Shown one piece after another: positions 24,724 to 37,900 of a DNA stretch of 64,000 bases. The notes beneath the pieces are model-generated. The model had not been told where the DNA came from. It searched no databases and saw only the letters and a program-made list of their open reading frames with translations. The number at the start of each line of letters is the position of its first letter. Positions within the stretch are counted from its first letter, which is position 1. The position numbers and the translations under genes are program-made. The stretch lies in contig NW_026944390.1 of assembly GCF_033439725.1 (NCBI RefSeq), forward strand, positions 1,426,001-1,490,000, read 5' to 3'. This DNA is from Neurospora tetraspora (Eukaryota; Ascomycota; Sordariomycetes; Sordariales; Sordariaceae).

Positions 24724-25282
24724 GGTGGATAGAGAGAGATGGAGAAGCTTAATGTGGGTAATCTGGGAGTTACGTATGCTCATTTTCGTTATTATAGAAG
24801 GCGAGGCCAAGACAGGTGATTTTTGGCTGGGTTTTATTGTTATCTAGAAGTCATCTAGTAATTTTTTTGTCGAAAGACAAGTGTTGGCATCAACCGAAGC
24901 TGAACTCCAAAAGGGGTTCTGTTTATTTCATTTGCACCGTATGACACACCGTGTGAATACTGTATCTCGACGTAACTGAACTTCATCGATGATCGTGCAA
25001 CCTGCGAAGTATAAAACCTAGAAGTCTCCAATTTTCCAAACTATTCCATATAACGCTGCTAATTCGTGACATACGAAACTGAGTTACCTTGTCAATCATA
25101 GGATTGCTGCGGACTGAGTCACCGGCGTGGTGGGAAGGAACAATCAAGCTGTCCAACGGTCGGCCTCTCACAGCAATTCAAAGCCTGCACTCCACATTTT
25201 CAGTTTCCATCTCACCTTGACGACAAGACAGCCTTGTAAACGGAAAGTGACATCCATCCCTCAATAAACAACCAAACAGTCT
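24724..25282. other. Intergenic, gea 3' flank and cca1 promoter
   Basis: About 560 bp. Its end is CA-rich (ccctcaataaacaacc just before the cca1 start). No gene seen. Confidence 0.4.
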
Positions 25283-27206
25283 ATGCTTTCTCGTCTCTGC
25301 CGCTTACCGCTGAGACGACTTCATCACTCTCCCACGTTCCTCATGAAGCGCAAGTTTGGCGACTTCTCCTCACCACCCCCACCATCCGACAACAAGCCCG
25401 AACAACAAGCTCCCGCTCACCTTGAAGCTCAAGCGAGCGACTCAGCAAAGAGGCAGGCCATAAGAGCCACCACACCTCCCGTCATTGCTGCAGCTAGAAC
25501 CAGACGGCAAGCAGTCATGGCCGACAGCGCAGTCTTCACGGACCAGAGCATCCCGCTCAACGCGGTCGAGGCCCAGCTCAAAGGTCTCCTCGTCGACGTC
25601 GCCGAGTACATCAACAAGTCCCAAGAAGCCGCCGAAGCAGAGAAGGAGGGCAAGAACGTCAACGAGCCGGTCATCCTGCGCTGGGCGGGCGGCTGGGTCC
25701 GCGACAAGCTTCTCGGGACCGAAAGCCACGACATCGACGTGGCCATCAACAACATGACGGGCGAGGCCTTCGCCCTGCGCCTGCGCGACTACTGCGACGC
25801 CGACCCGGCCCATCGGGAGCGCCACTCCATCGGTCCCGCCGACGTGGGCAACCTGCACAAGATCGCGCGCAACCCGGACAAGAGCAAGCATCTGGAGACG
25901 ACCACCATCAAGCTCTTTGGGTTGGACGTCGACTTTGTCAACCTGCGCAAGGAGACGTATACTGAGGACAGCAGGAACCCGCAAGTCGAATTCGGTACGG
26001 CCGAGGAGGACGCGCTGAGGAGAGATGCGACGGTTAATGCGCTGTTCTATAATTTGCACACCGGCAAGGTGGAGGATTTTACGGGCGGTATGAAGGATAT
26101 GGATAGGAACCTGATCAGGACGCCGCTGGAGCCGCTTCAGACGTTCATGGATGATCCGCTGAGGGTGCTGAGACTCATCAGGTTTGCCAGCAGGCTCGGC
26201 TTCACGATCGACGAGGAGGCGAAGGCAGTCATGGGTGACGAGAGGGTGTTGGAAGCTCTCAAGCTGAAGATTAGCAGAGAGCGAATCGGTGTTGAGTTGG
26301 AGAAGATGCTCAAAGGTAAAGAAGTCCTGTCTTCTCCTCTACAACCTCCTCCCCTCAAAAACTAACCCCTCCGCAGGCCCCGACCCCCTCTCCTCCCTAA
26401 CCTACATCAACGACCTCTCCCTCTACCACACCCTCTTCACCGACTCCTCGCGACCCGACTTCCCACGCCCTCCGCTCACCTCCTGGCCCATCGCCTACCA
26501 AACCCTCCACTCCCTCTCCACCACCCTCGCCACCCCAGGCTCCATCTACTCCCTCCTCGTCACCTCTCCCGAATCCGCCTACTTCGCCTGGAACCTAGCC
26601 GCCCTCGTCCCCTTTGCGCCTCTGCCCGACGACCCGCCCTTGAAGGGTGGCAAACCCGCCCCTCCGCTCGCCACCCAGGCCGCTCGCGAAGGGTATCGTG
26701 CGCCGAACAAGCTCACGGACGTGATTACCGCGTCGCACAGACACCGCCAGGCGATCCTGGCTATGCGCGACTTGGTCGTTCGTCCGGCTGCTGGCGATGA
26801 GGGGAAGAAGATGGAGAGGGACAGGCTGGGAATGGCTATCCGCGGATGGGATTCGAGACCGGGCGTGGGCGCGAACTGGCGGTTGCAGGTGTTGTATGCT
26901 GTGCTTGTTGATGTTGCTGAGAGAACTACTGGTGAAGAAGGTAAAGAGACGGTGGAGGACGTGTTAAAGGAGTGGCAGGCCTTTTTGGATCATCTGGTGG
27001 AGATGGACCTGATGGATGCGCCGAGCGTGAAGCGGATCATTGATGGTAAGCAGCTGGCGGCAGCGTTGGGGGTGAAGCCGGGGAAGTGGATGGGGCAGGC
27101 GCTGGAGGTGGTGATGGCGTGGCAGTTGAGGAATCCGACGGTTGGTGATCCGGAGGGGGCGGTGGAGGAGGTTAGGAAGAGGAAGGAGGAGTTGGGGATT
27201 AAATAA
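25283..27206 (+). CDS. cca1: CCA-adding enzyme (tRNA nucleotidyltransferase)
   Basis: Two exons, 25283-26315 and 26377-27206, with a 61-nt intron; 620 residues. The enzyme adds and repairs the 3' CCA of all tRNAs. The class II nucleotidyltransferase head shows RWAGGWVRDKLLG and HDIDVAINN (the DxD metal site), RRDATVNALFYNLHTGKVED, and FMDDPLRVLRLIRFASRLGF, the nucleotide-selecting region. The C-terminal half is the helical body and tail. The N-terminus MLSRLCRLPLRRLHHSPTFL is Arg/Leu-rich without acids, like a mitochondrial presequence. A second ATG at residue 21 (25343) would give a form without it. Yeast CCA1 makes mitochondrial and nuclear/cytosolic enzymes from alternative starts, and the same is likely here. 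It is longer than the 546-residue yeast protein. Confidence 0.94.
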
Positions 27207-27678
27207 GTCTCGTTTTCCCATGTGCGGTGGAAGCTGGATTGCGGCTTGCTGGTTGAGAAAAAATGAATAGAGGTTTGTCCCTGTTAATATTAGTATTGAA
27301 TACGGGATAAACTACCGTTGGACGTTGCATACTAGAGGTTGCAAATACCATACAACAAAAGAAAATTATCAACGAGGCTTGACTGGAAGATGTGACCTTG
27401 CGAACTGCTTTACCAGATTAGATGACCTCCCATATGTTCTTCATGGCATTACCATCCACTTCAAGTTTTGGAAAGGACTCATCACTAAACGTTGATATTC
27501 GTGCATCATGGCAGCTACCTGTTGGTTAATACTGCCTCCAGTTCAAACCAGAGCAGGAAAAAAGCGTTGCGTACACACTAAAAAGTAAGGCAAAACGGAC
27601 ATATCAAAGAACCAACAACAAAATGCAAAAAGCGACTTCGATACAAACTCATAAAAAAATGTAAAAAAGATATGATAT
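27207..27678. other. Intergenic, cca1 3' flank and tRNA downstream region
   Basis: This AT-rich spacer holds the end of the cca1 transcript. It also has A-runs at 27652-27658 and 27663-27668 that read as T-runs after the minus-strand tRNA gene, i.e. RNA polymerase III terminators. Confidence 0.5.
27663..27668 (-). terminator. RNA polymerase III terminator of tRNA-Val
   Basis: Six T on the minus strand, ten bases beyond the tRNA 3' end. A second, longer T-run at 27652-27658 could act as backup. Confidence 0.75.
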
Positions 27679-27752
27679 TGATCCGACTGAGGCTCGATCT
27701 CAGGACCTTCAGTGTGTTAGACTGACGTGATAACCAACTACACCATCGGACC
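27679..27752 (-). tRNA. tRNA-Val (anticodon AAC)
   Basis: A 74-nt cloverleaf without intron. The acceptor arms GGTCCGA and TCGGATC pair over 7 bp with one G-T, with A as discriminator. The D arm contains GTGTAGTTGGTTATCAC. The anticodon arm is TCAGT-CTAACAC-ACTGA, so the anticodon is AAC (read as IAC, decoding GUU/GUC). The T arm is CTGAG-ATCGAGC-CTCAG; the first loop base is A where most tRNAs have T54, so box B is slightly unusual. CCA is not encoded, as expected in a eukaryote. T-runs follow. The gene lies 196 bp beyond the 3' end of pms1. Confidence 0.95.
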
Positions 27753-27948
27753 GTAATTGTTGAAGTGGGGTTGGCGACTCAGCTCTTATCAAGCTCGGTC
27801 ATTTCGAGCTTGCACTCCACAAAACATCACGAGTTCAAGACGAGTCGTCGACGACGACGAAACCATCAACCACGCAGCACCAATCCTTAGCATGTTTCAC
27901 TATAAGATGTCATCCATTCAATATGGGCAACCATTTCATTTCAAGTCC

Positions 27949-30900
27949 TCATTCACTCATTTCTTCCCCTTCTTCTCCCTCTTCTTCATCCACCTCTTCC
28001 TCTCCTCCTTCCTCCCTCTTCTCCCTAACCCACCCCCTCCAATCCACCCTCTCCCTCCCTCCTCCCCCTTTGCCTCCTCCCCCTTCCCACTCATCCCACC
28101 CCCTCTCCTTTTCTTTGCTACTACCATCCCCACCAAACGCCGCCCCCAACCCACAAAGATGTCTCATAGTCGGCCGTCCATGCGGACAATTCCACGGCTT
28201 CTCCATCTCGCCCATATGCCTAACCACTTTCTCCATCTGCGCCCCAGACAACGCCCGTCCAATCATGATACTGCTCCTGCACGCTCTCATGGCAAACATT
28301 TTTCTCACTTTTGACGGTCTCGGTATCGCCGTAGTAGTAGAGCTGGAGGGGTGGGGGTTATCCCCCAGCAGGAAAATCAATTCCTCTAGATCGGCGACCG
28401 AGAAGGTGGTTTCGCGCGAAAGGGGGAGGGAAAGAAGCTGGCAGCGGGAACCGACGGGCGAAGAGCCCGAGGTGTCGACGTGTACGGAAAAGCCGTTTTG
28501 GGACAGGATGGGGAGGTGTTCGAGGATGATTTCTTCTTCGACGGCGGTGAGGGTGAGCGGTTTGGGCTGGACTAAGCGTTGGGATTGGACGGTGGTGGTG
28601 GATTGGAGGCGCTCGAAATTGTATTTTTCGTCCGAGGCGTGTTGGTCGATGATGAAGAGTTCGTCGTCTTCTTTGGGGGTGGTTTGAGTTAAGGAAGGTT
28701 GTGTGGAAGAAGAGGAGGATGATGAAGCTTCCCGGACGGCGATGATGAAGCCGAGGTTGAATTGGCCGACGATCTTCATCTTGGCAAAGTCGGATTTGGA
28801 GATCTTGAGGGATAGTTTCTCTTCGGCGTCGGCGGCGTCGAGGCCTGTTGTTGCCTGTTCCCCGTTGCTGCTCTCTTGTGTAGACGAGCCAGCTTTGCCA
28901 GCGCTGGGTAGGTATTTTGCCCAGGCTTCCATTCGAGACCGGATGTTTTCCTCGTTTGTTTTTACACGATGGACAAGGTTGAATGTCAAGTCTTTCCGTT
29001 TTAGTCGTCCCTTCACAAAACTCTGGGAACGCTTTTCGCCCTCTTCGGTTGGCTCATTTGCCTTCGTTTCAGCGGCTTTGATCATCTTTTGCACCTTCTT
29101 CTCTTCTCTGGCCTTCTTCTCGTCCTCGTGGATGTATTCCTCGTCATCGCCGTCATGCAGGCAACACTCAGAATGTGCATCTTCTGTAGCTTCAGCTTCA
29201 CCATCCTCTTCGTCTTCCACCACGCGTTGAGTGGTCTGGCCACTTGTGGGACCACTGCCCTCCTCATCGGTTGGGCTGATTTCACGAGCTGGATTATCAG
29301 CTTCGTCGTCATCATCATCATCTTCGACTGCGGGCACATCCTTCGGTTGGCTCACGAATAGTGTTTCCTCATCGGAATCCTCTTCTTTCTCCGTTTCGTT
29401 GCCCTCTTCGTTTTCCTCTTCCCCTTCTTCCTCATCGACCATCTCCGCATCCTCAGTCGTCATTTCGAGGCCCTTTGATGCCCCTTGAGATGCAGCAGCC
29501 GAAGCAGCAAACAGCTGAGTCAAACGGCCACCGAAAGAAGGCACAGGAACAGTCCTGACCCCTTTCTTTGGAGAGTTCTCAAGACTGACTGATCTCATGC
29601 CCTCCGACAATCGGGACCTTTTATTGGATGAGCCGATGACGCTGGTGATGGAATGATCGCCAATAGTGATCGTTGCCACCTCCTCTTGTGCTGACCGTTT
29701 CGGTGGTCGTGGTATCGATAGTAGACTCCCTTTCGGGATAGGTGGCTGAGATGGAAGGGGAATGGATGACATTGGTGGTTCACCTCTGTCCACTTCCATC
29801 TCATCGACCACATCCTGAGTCCTTGAATCGTCCTCCACGGATTCCATGTTTTCTGCAGTCTCCTGTTCGGCGTCCGACTCGGCATCCTTTGTGTCATCCT
29901 CACTAGTCCTATCTGGGAATTTCGGCTCCTTTTCGACAGATCTCTCCCTGTTGCTGTCTTTCGCGTTGAGAGTAGATGGAACTGATTGTTTGCGGACCTC
30001 AGACTTTCGCTCAAGCCACCGTGAAAGTAGGTTCGATGCCTGTGTGTTAGCAGGTGTCGATCTGGACGGCACAGCCTTCGTTTGGGAACCAGTAGACCGA
30101 GTACTCGGCACATCATTATCGCTCACTGCCTCATCGGAGTCCTCATCGATCGCACTCCTGGCTGTCTTATTGCCTCCTGGTCCGTTTTCAGGTTTATCTG
30201 AAGGCAGAGAACTATCCGGCTCTTCCGATGCATCCCTGTTGTCTCTCCCTCGCGCCTGGGTCAGTGACCCCGAAGGGACTGTTGATGGCCCCCTGAAGGT
30301 TGAGCTCTTGAGTGGTTGAGTGTGTGACACGGGAATGGTGACATCTTGCAACTCAAAAAGCTCTATCAAGGACTCCCTCAAATTATCCAGCATTTGTCCT
30401 TGATCGTGAAGCAAGATAGTGCGCTTGTCTGGACTGACATTTACATCATAAAGATGCGTGTCCAGCTGGATATCAGCAAATATAAAAGGCGATTGAGTCG
30501 AGTTATAGGACCGATAGACCTCATTGAAGACCTTGGCGAACTGAGGCAACCCACACGGTCTTCCATTGACGTAGAACATTTGCCGATCTGGCGTCTGGCG
30601 GCCCTCGCCATGAGCCGGGCGAGAGATATGTCCACAAATGCGAACTTCTGTCGTCGTGTCTTCGTCCGCGGCAGGCGTCTTGCTCAGGAATCCAGTATTG
30701 CTAGGTTTTAGTTGCAGCCTGAGGTCCATAGCGATCAGGGCAGTCATTGTCTTTACGCCAAAGACGTTGATGATGTTTTCTCGGGTGGTAGGGTTTCCCT
30801 TTGTTGAAAACAGGACCATCCGCTTTCCTTTGGTAGGTTGTTGCGACACTGTGAACTTGACGCCGGTTTGAATGCAGGCATACTGGTTGAGCAGGTTGAC

Positions 30901-31554
30901 CACCTTGCCCCATTCTCGCTTGATGTTTCTTTCGAGCTCGCGTCGGCGGACAGGCAGACTCTTGAACAGGTTTTCGACTGAGACCGTGGTACCTCGCTGG
31001 CCCGAAACAACACTGGTGCTCTTGAGCTTTCCGGATGTCTCGAACTCGAGTTTGGTGGCCTTTGGCGCCTCTTTCTGGGTGCATGTAACGATGGTAAAGT
31101 GTGACAAGGCGCAGAGGGAGGACAAAGCCTCACCTCGGAAGCCGAAGGTTTGTAGGGTTGATAGATCATCGTAGGTGGATAGTTTGGAAGTATAGTGTTT
31201 TAGCGCAATGGATTCATAGTTGCTGGATGATATTCCACTGCCATTATCCTGGACTTCGATCGAATCGAGACCTTGATTCTTAAACCGGACATCTGGTAAC
31301 TCTTCAGTGTTTGTTCATTTCCCATGGACAGATATCTTGTGACATACCGATTGTCGTCGCTCCAGCATCTAGTGCGTTTTCTACGAGTTCCTTGGCTACA
31401 GAGCAAAGGTCGACGATGACTTGACCAGATTGGATCTGATGGATCTGATTGACGGAAAACAAGATCAGTAAACCGTCTTTTTTGTCGGACTAGCACCGGA
31501 AAGTGGACGAACCGTGCTCGGGTCAATGGCCTTGATGGCGCCATCTGAGGCCAT
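27949..31554 (-). CDS. pms1: DNA mismatch repair protein Pms1 (MutL homologue, PMS2 type)
   Basis: Three exons: 31554-31513, 31444-31348 and 31292-27949; 1160 residues. Pms1 pairs with Mlh1 as MutL-alpha, whose endonuclease nicks the discontinuous strand during mismatch repair. The GHKL ATPase motifs are complete: [22 protein letters not shown] and [12 protein letters not shown], the first two only after splicing. The linker (about residues 400-830) is Ser/Glu/Asp-rich and long. The C-terminal domain has the endonuclease motif [12 protein letters not shown] near residue 927, [12 protein letters not shown] and [12 protein letters not shown] near 1083, the metal-binding set of PMS2-type proteins. 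A Gly/Lys/Glu-rich tail of about 70 residues follows, encoded by a polypurine tract. The family normally ends soon after CPHGRPT, so the tail is odd. Confidence 0.94.
27953..28120 (+). repeat. Polypyrimidine/polypurine tract
   Basis: The plus strand is almost entirely C and T for about 160 bases (tcttccccttcttctccctc style). It encodes the acidic and glycine-rich C-terminal tail of Pms1 on the other strand. Confidence 0.85.
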
Positions 31555-34500
31555 TCTATCGCCGAATTCGATGCTTATGCTATGCTAGGTTCATTGATAT
31601 TCGTCGGTGGATAATTGATACTTCAATATCCAGGTCTGGTACGTGTCTAGGTTGGAGTCACTGCCGTCATCATTGGGTATGTCGGAGATACCGCGATGGA
31701 GGTTTGGTTGGGAGACGTGACTGCCTGCGCACACGCGTAAAGTGGTTGCGGCTTGGCGCGTTTTGATGGTGAATCCACAGCGTAATATACGCCAAAGTTA
31801 TGCCATGTGAGTGTATGCACGGTGTACGGTATTACACGCATCAACCCCACCATGCAAAGCTGCCCCCAAGCCCTGTGCCGCTTCCTGTCTCCAAAAAGTT
31901 CTCAGCAAACGGGCAATTCCATAACAATTTTGACCTCGTCGATGTCGTCGTCCAGATAAATTTCTGGTCCTTCAATGCCTCATGGATCCATCCTCGTGTA
32001 TGATCCTCATCAAATCTTTGAACGGCTAGAAAGGGAGGCCTCTCACCTTCGCACATCCTCACATTGCGGTTTTCCAATCGAGCAACTTTTGCTGTCAATC
32101 CTCACCGTCTGGGAGGATGATACGCTTCATGATCGTCAGGGACATCACAAACCTCCACGCTTGCCAGCCACCCATGCCAGTTCGATACCGCGCAATGGCA
32201 GCACATCACTTCCTCTCATCCTTTTCCGTGTCTTGGAGCCTTTCATCTTTGGGTTTTGATGTTGACGAGCTACAGAGCAGATTACTCGGATTCGCCAACC
32301 GCATACCTAAGAACGGATCATTTTCCCTGACAACAAATTCGGATAGGGACATTTATATCGTACACTGAGAAAGAGCTGTGCCGCAATGGCTCGCCGAGCA
32401 GCAGTCATCAACTGAAACGTGTGGAAGTGGTTGGATGACGTTGTGTTCAGTTCTTGGCAGACTCCCGTTCAGCTTCTGCGTACCCCGGCTCTCCCGGCTT
32501 GCAAAGACATGGGCATCACCACTGTCTTGAACTTGACAAGCGCCGGAGCTGAGCTCTGAGTGAGAAGAGAGGAGATAAGGACCCGTCAATTTTGACGGCC
32601 AGCCGCCCAAAGAACCCAGGCCGCCGACCAGTTCACGAGAACCGAGTGGCTAGACTACCAGTCGCACCGATATGTGCCAGGATGCGTGCCAAGTTGTCAA
32701 GATGTCAAGAGCGCCCTACAAGGTTGGAATTTAAACCTCAATAGATAAGGCTCTGCAGGAGCACTCGGCCGACTCGACCAACAGCTAACGCATATACGGG
32801 ACGATAACCGCTTTAAATGCGCCTCTATTGTTGCTTTTGATCTTTTGATAAGCGAATAGATCGATGGCTGCTTCGTATTCATCCGATCGAGGCCGGCCAA
32901 CAAAGCACGAGACGATGGGCGGGCCTTGCCGTGCGGTAGTGGCCGTGGAAGTATAACCCAGTTCTGGGAGGTCTATGAGGATATGATCACGGATTACGAT
33001 CATGGACGGTGAGAACTACGACGCTGACCGGTTTTTGAATGGCAATCACCAGAAAGTGATATGCAATTCCACATACGAGCTGCGAGATAGAGGAGGGGGT
33101 TCATTATGATGTTGCAGTTTCGGTCATCCAACCCCCCAACCCTCCCAGCCGGAAACCGGGCTGAGGACAACGACGTGTGAAGAGGCGGCTACCTTACATA
33201 TACGACCCGCGTAGGTGTTCTGGCCTGGGAGCCTGATACTGGTACCGTCCGTTCGTCATGACGAAAGATGTCTCAGTGTTTCTCTTTGAAGCAGCTTGCC
33301 GCTTGTCTTGCGGAGCGATGTCACTGTTCAAGCACAAAGGAAAGAGAGAAATCAGAAAAAGAACGCATCCGGCCCTCTCCGCTGCAACAAGAATCGAAAC
33401 TCTCAATGGCACGGCAATTGCCGCCGTGCCTTTTATCGTGAAGATCACATCGCTCCTAACCCAATCTGCCTCAGGCGTATGGAGACGTGCTGGTTTTGTT
33501 CGTTTCAAAGTACCAGGCATTGGCCTTGCCAACTTCTGGGGATATTTGCCCCTCTCATTCATACCTTGAGGTCTGATGGATGTGATATGTTTCGATGTTT
33601 CTTCGTTTCGATATCATCACATTGCTTTGGAAATATCAAAGTTCTATCATGCCGTGATTCTGCAGTACAGTCTATCGGGAACATTCGTGCATCACGCAAG
33701 AGCAATCCGCTGCAACCCACTGCACACATGCACTGCGCTGCTACCCACCGAAAAAAAACTGTGTACAGAAAGGCAACTCCCTGAATCCGGTTCTGCCGAA
33801 TCACGTCAAAACATTTCGGCCCGCAGCGAGGCTAGATTGTCGTGGGCTCGCGGTGGGCGCGGAGGGCTGGGGCGGGCGTGGCGGGCTGGCGGGCGAGCAT
33901 CGACCAGGCGACCACAGCGCAACAAAGACCGCTGGCGAACCCCAATCGTCCCTTGTCTTGAATCTCTGGATGCAGTTACGAGACTGCTGATTGGTTGGTG
34001 AGGATTAGAAACCCGGACCCCCAAATCTCAAGTTCCTGATGGGGGTATCCTGACGAGTCGAGCGGGTGTCCGAGGATTTTGTTGCGAAATCCCACGGGAG
34101 CCCACTGTGACGGGAGCCCACTGAGCCCGCAACCCCAAAATGCTTGATTTTCCTTAGCTTCGGCTTTTCGTTTCCATCCGATATCTAATATCTTCCTCTT
34201 CTTTTTCTCCCACTCCCCTCTCCCGTCTGTTCTCCTTTTCTTCCATTTAGTATAGTCGCTTCTGGTCCCGCGCCTTTGGAAAATGAGATTGGGGTAATGT
34301 GCTACCTGAGCCTTGTCCTTGTCCTCAAGCGCGGAGAAAACAGAGACCCGACAGGTTGTCACTCAGAGCATTGACTTTTGACACCTGCAGAGCGGTACCT
34401 CGACACAGGTAGAGCCTGCCCATTGGGAGCACTCTCACAAGCACGGGCCATTTTCCCTTCGCGCTTCGAAATCGGGCCGCCTCAAATCGCCATCCATTGA

Positions 34501-34937
34501 CGAGTAGGGACCTTCGGCTGTCGGCCCCGTACTTGGCAACACCCTTCCCTTCAACTTTACTCCAACTTTCGACTTTGCAGATTCGAGGTTCGATATTCCA
34601 GAGATTCGAGACTCTTGGAGGCTCTTATCTCCTCAACTCTCAAACGATATCCACACCGGCCACTGTCAAACATCCGACCTCCCGACTTGGCCAGGCTTGC
34701 AGTAGCATTTTGTCTTGCATAGACGCCTCACCTGCTGGAACCAACCGCATGCCACGACTTGGAGAATAGGCGACATCACACGAAATAAACTACCCGAAGA
34801 TCAGAGAAAAAAAAAAGTCAGACCGTAAGAGCACCCACTCGCGACACTGGCTGCGCTCTGTGTTTCCGACCAACCTACCCTGACCCGTTACCTGTCGTGG
34901 CACACCAAGACCGCCCGCCACTGGCACCAACCCTGGA
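31555..34937. other. Long divergent intergenic region pms1/bst1
   Basis: About 3.4 kb between the starts of pms1 and bst1. I find no conserved domain. Overlapping frames at 33194-33562 (minus) and 33258-33569 (plus) are the longest and look like chance. The final 450 bp before bst1 are C/T-rich with a run of A at 34807-34815, as in a long leader. Confidence 0.4.
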
Positions 34938-37900
34938 ATGAGGACTCGGCTAGCTGGAACCTCAGAAGACGGCCATCTATGTCCTGTCGAGGCTCCTGTT
35001 CCCAATGTCGACTTCCTTCTACACCAACAACTCCAACAGGAGCAAGACGTGTACGCAAACTCGACAACAAACGCGACGACATCCCCACCGATAGCGCCCA
35101 TAACAGCCCTTCCGCGACCCTCGCGACCCTCGCAGTCCTCGGCCGCCGAACGAACCAGTCCCGAGTCGCCCTCTGTGCGCCAGTCCCCTACCAAGCGCGA
35201 TCGTAACCCCGGCCCTTCTAGCCCCGGCGCCGGCCCATCGAATCTCGAGCACCAGCCTCCTTCTCAACAATCGCAAAACCAACAACCGCAGTCTTTCTAC
35301 GCACGAAGTAGGCGGTCCGGCAACTTCAATTGGAAACTGTCACACTCTCGGAATGGATCAATAGAGAAGCCTCCGCCCTCCTTCTTCTCTTCCTCCTTTT
35401 CCCACTCGCCCTCCACTCCACCGCTCTCCCTCGGAGCCCCTGCGAACGGGGCCGTCCATTCGAAAGAGATGGAAAAGGAAGAGGAACAAAAATTTGTTGG
35501 CAAGCGACCGAGGATACGAAGTCCCTGGGCCATCACATTCGTGACCCTACTCACCTCGATTCTGGGCATTGGCTTTCTGGCCCTCTGCTTGAATTCATCC
35601 TTCACGCGACACATCGATCCCAAGGGTTGTCGCATGTCGTACATGCGCCCTGGCTACGCCAAATTTGACGATTTCGACACGGAGCATACTCGTTTCGCAA
35701 GCAAGTACTCGCTATACCTTTATCGCGAACTGGGCATCGAGAATGATGCAAAGGTATGGGATCAAAGACCCCAAAGAGTGCACCATTCCCTCCCCCCCTT
35801 TGCTTACTTTGCCTTTGTAGGTCAAGGGTGTTCCCGTTCTCTTCATACCCGGAAACGCCGGTAGCTACAAGCAAGTTCGACCCATCGCCGCCGAAGCCGC
35901 TAATTACTTTCACGATGTGTTACAACAAGACGAATCCGCTGTCAAGGCTGGCGCTCGAAGTCTCGACTTCTTTACGGTCGATTTCAACGAGGACATTACT
36001 GCCTTCCATGGCCAGACCCTGCTCGACCAAGCCGAATACCTGAACGAAGCGATACGATACATCCTTTCGCTTTACCTCGATCGGACCCGCTCAGACCGAG
36101 ACCCCAATCTGCCAGATCCGACATCAGTTATAGTCCTGGGTCACTCGATGGGAGGTGTTGTTGCCAGGACCATGCTCATCATGCCCAATTACCAGGCCAA
36201 TTCCATCAACACCATCATTACCATGTCCGCCCCGCATGCTCGGCCCCCGGTTTCTTTCGACAGTGAGATCGTCAAGACCTACAAGGATATCAACGACTAC
36301 TGGAGGCACGCATACTCCCAGCAATGGGCCAACAACAACCCTCTGTGGCATGTCACCCTGGTTTCCATTGCGGGTGGTGGCTTGGATACCGTTGTGCCAT
36401 CAGACTACGCCGGTGTCGAATCTCTTGTCCCCGACACGCATGGCTTTACCGTGTTCACTACGAGCATCCCGAATGTATGGACGAGCATGGATCATGCAGC
36501 AATCCTATGGTGCGATCAGTTTCGCAAGGCTTTGGTGAAGGCAATCTTCGATGTCGTGGACGTCAACAGAGCTGCCCAGACGAAGCCAAGGGCCGATAGG
36601 ATGAGGGTGTTCAAGAAGTGGTTTCTTACAGGGATGGAAGAGGTGGCGGAGAAGACCGTGCCGTCCAAGGATCCTTCGACGCTGCTTACTCTCGAGGACA
36701 ACCTGAATTCGGTGATTAGGCAAGGGGAGCGCTTGGTGTTGAGGAGTCTGGGCGCGAGCGGCGCAGTGCGCGCTCATCTCCTGCCCATCCCTCCGTCAGG
36801 ATCGCCTGAACCAAAGCGCTTCACCCTTTTGACGGACCAGAAGCTGGATATTTCTAGCGAAAACGGGAGGCTGGAGGTGTTGTTTTGCAGTGTCTTCCCG
36901 ATGCAGCCTGGTCAGGCTGTAGCAGGCTTTGCAGCTCAGATCAATCTTGCTGGAGAAAGTAGCGCCTCCACACGGTTGGCGTGTAACAATGCGGCCTCGG
37001 ATGTTGTCACTCTCCCAGCATCCGTTCGGTCATCGCAGTACCCCTTCTCTAAAGATGGGGAGCCCCCGAGGACGCCTTTCTCATATCTTCAATATGACGT
37101 TGAGGATATCGCCGAGCATCAGTACGTTGCTGTAATCGAGAAGGCCAACACTCCGACCCCGGGTTTTGTGATCGCCGAGTTTAGCGATGTTTCTCAGTCA
37201 CATCGTACAAGGCACATCAGCCTTCGTCGGCTCCTCGCTTTCGGCATGAAATTCCGCCTCCCCTCCTCGCGACCCATGGTCTCCGAACTGAAGGTTCCCA
37301 CTATGCAATCAAGTCTGTTGGCATACAACTTGGAAATCAGCGAGCAAAACTGTGGTGAACAACAGGAGCTCTTCGCCCCGTTGGTTCGACAGTATCTGAC
37401 GGAGCCGTACGAGTCCAAATTTTTCGTCAACGCAAGGAAAGCCGCAGTGAGCATTCATGGTGTTGCGCCGTACGTGCCTCCGCCACTGAAGAGCAGATCG
37501 ACGGAGGATGGTCTAAGTTTCCAGTTTTGGACCGATCCAACCTGCGCCTCCAACATCAATATCAAGATGAGCATTGATGTTAGGGGCAGTCTGGGCAAAC
37601 TGTACATGCGATACCGGACGGTATTTGCTGCGTTCCCCTTGCTGGTGGTTACGCTTGTCCTGCGCAAGCAGTTCCGCATCTATGACACTACTGGCGTATT
37701 TGTCTCTTTCTCTGAAAGTTTGGATCTGTGCTTGAGGCAGTCGATCCCCTTGGTTCTTGCCTTTCTCACGTTTCTGTCCCTGTTTATCTGGAACTCGTCA
37801 TCATCGGCAACCGCAAACATCTGGATTTGGGCTAATGTCACATCTGGCGCGATTGACTTCCATCAGAACGATCTCCTCATCGGAACACAAGATCCTTTCT

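Noticed and set aside
33194-33569. Overlapping frames of 122 (minus) and 103 (plus) codons
   Set aside because: They lie on the same DNA in opposite strands, lack domains and have no fitting splice signals or leader.
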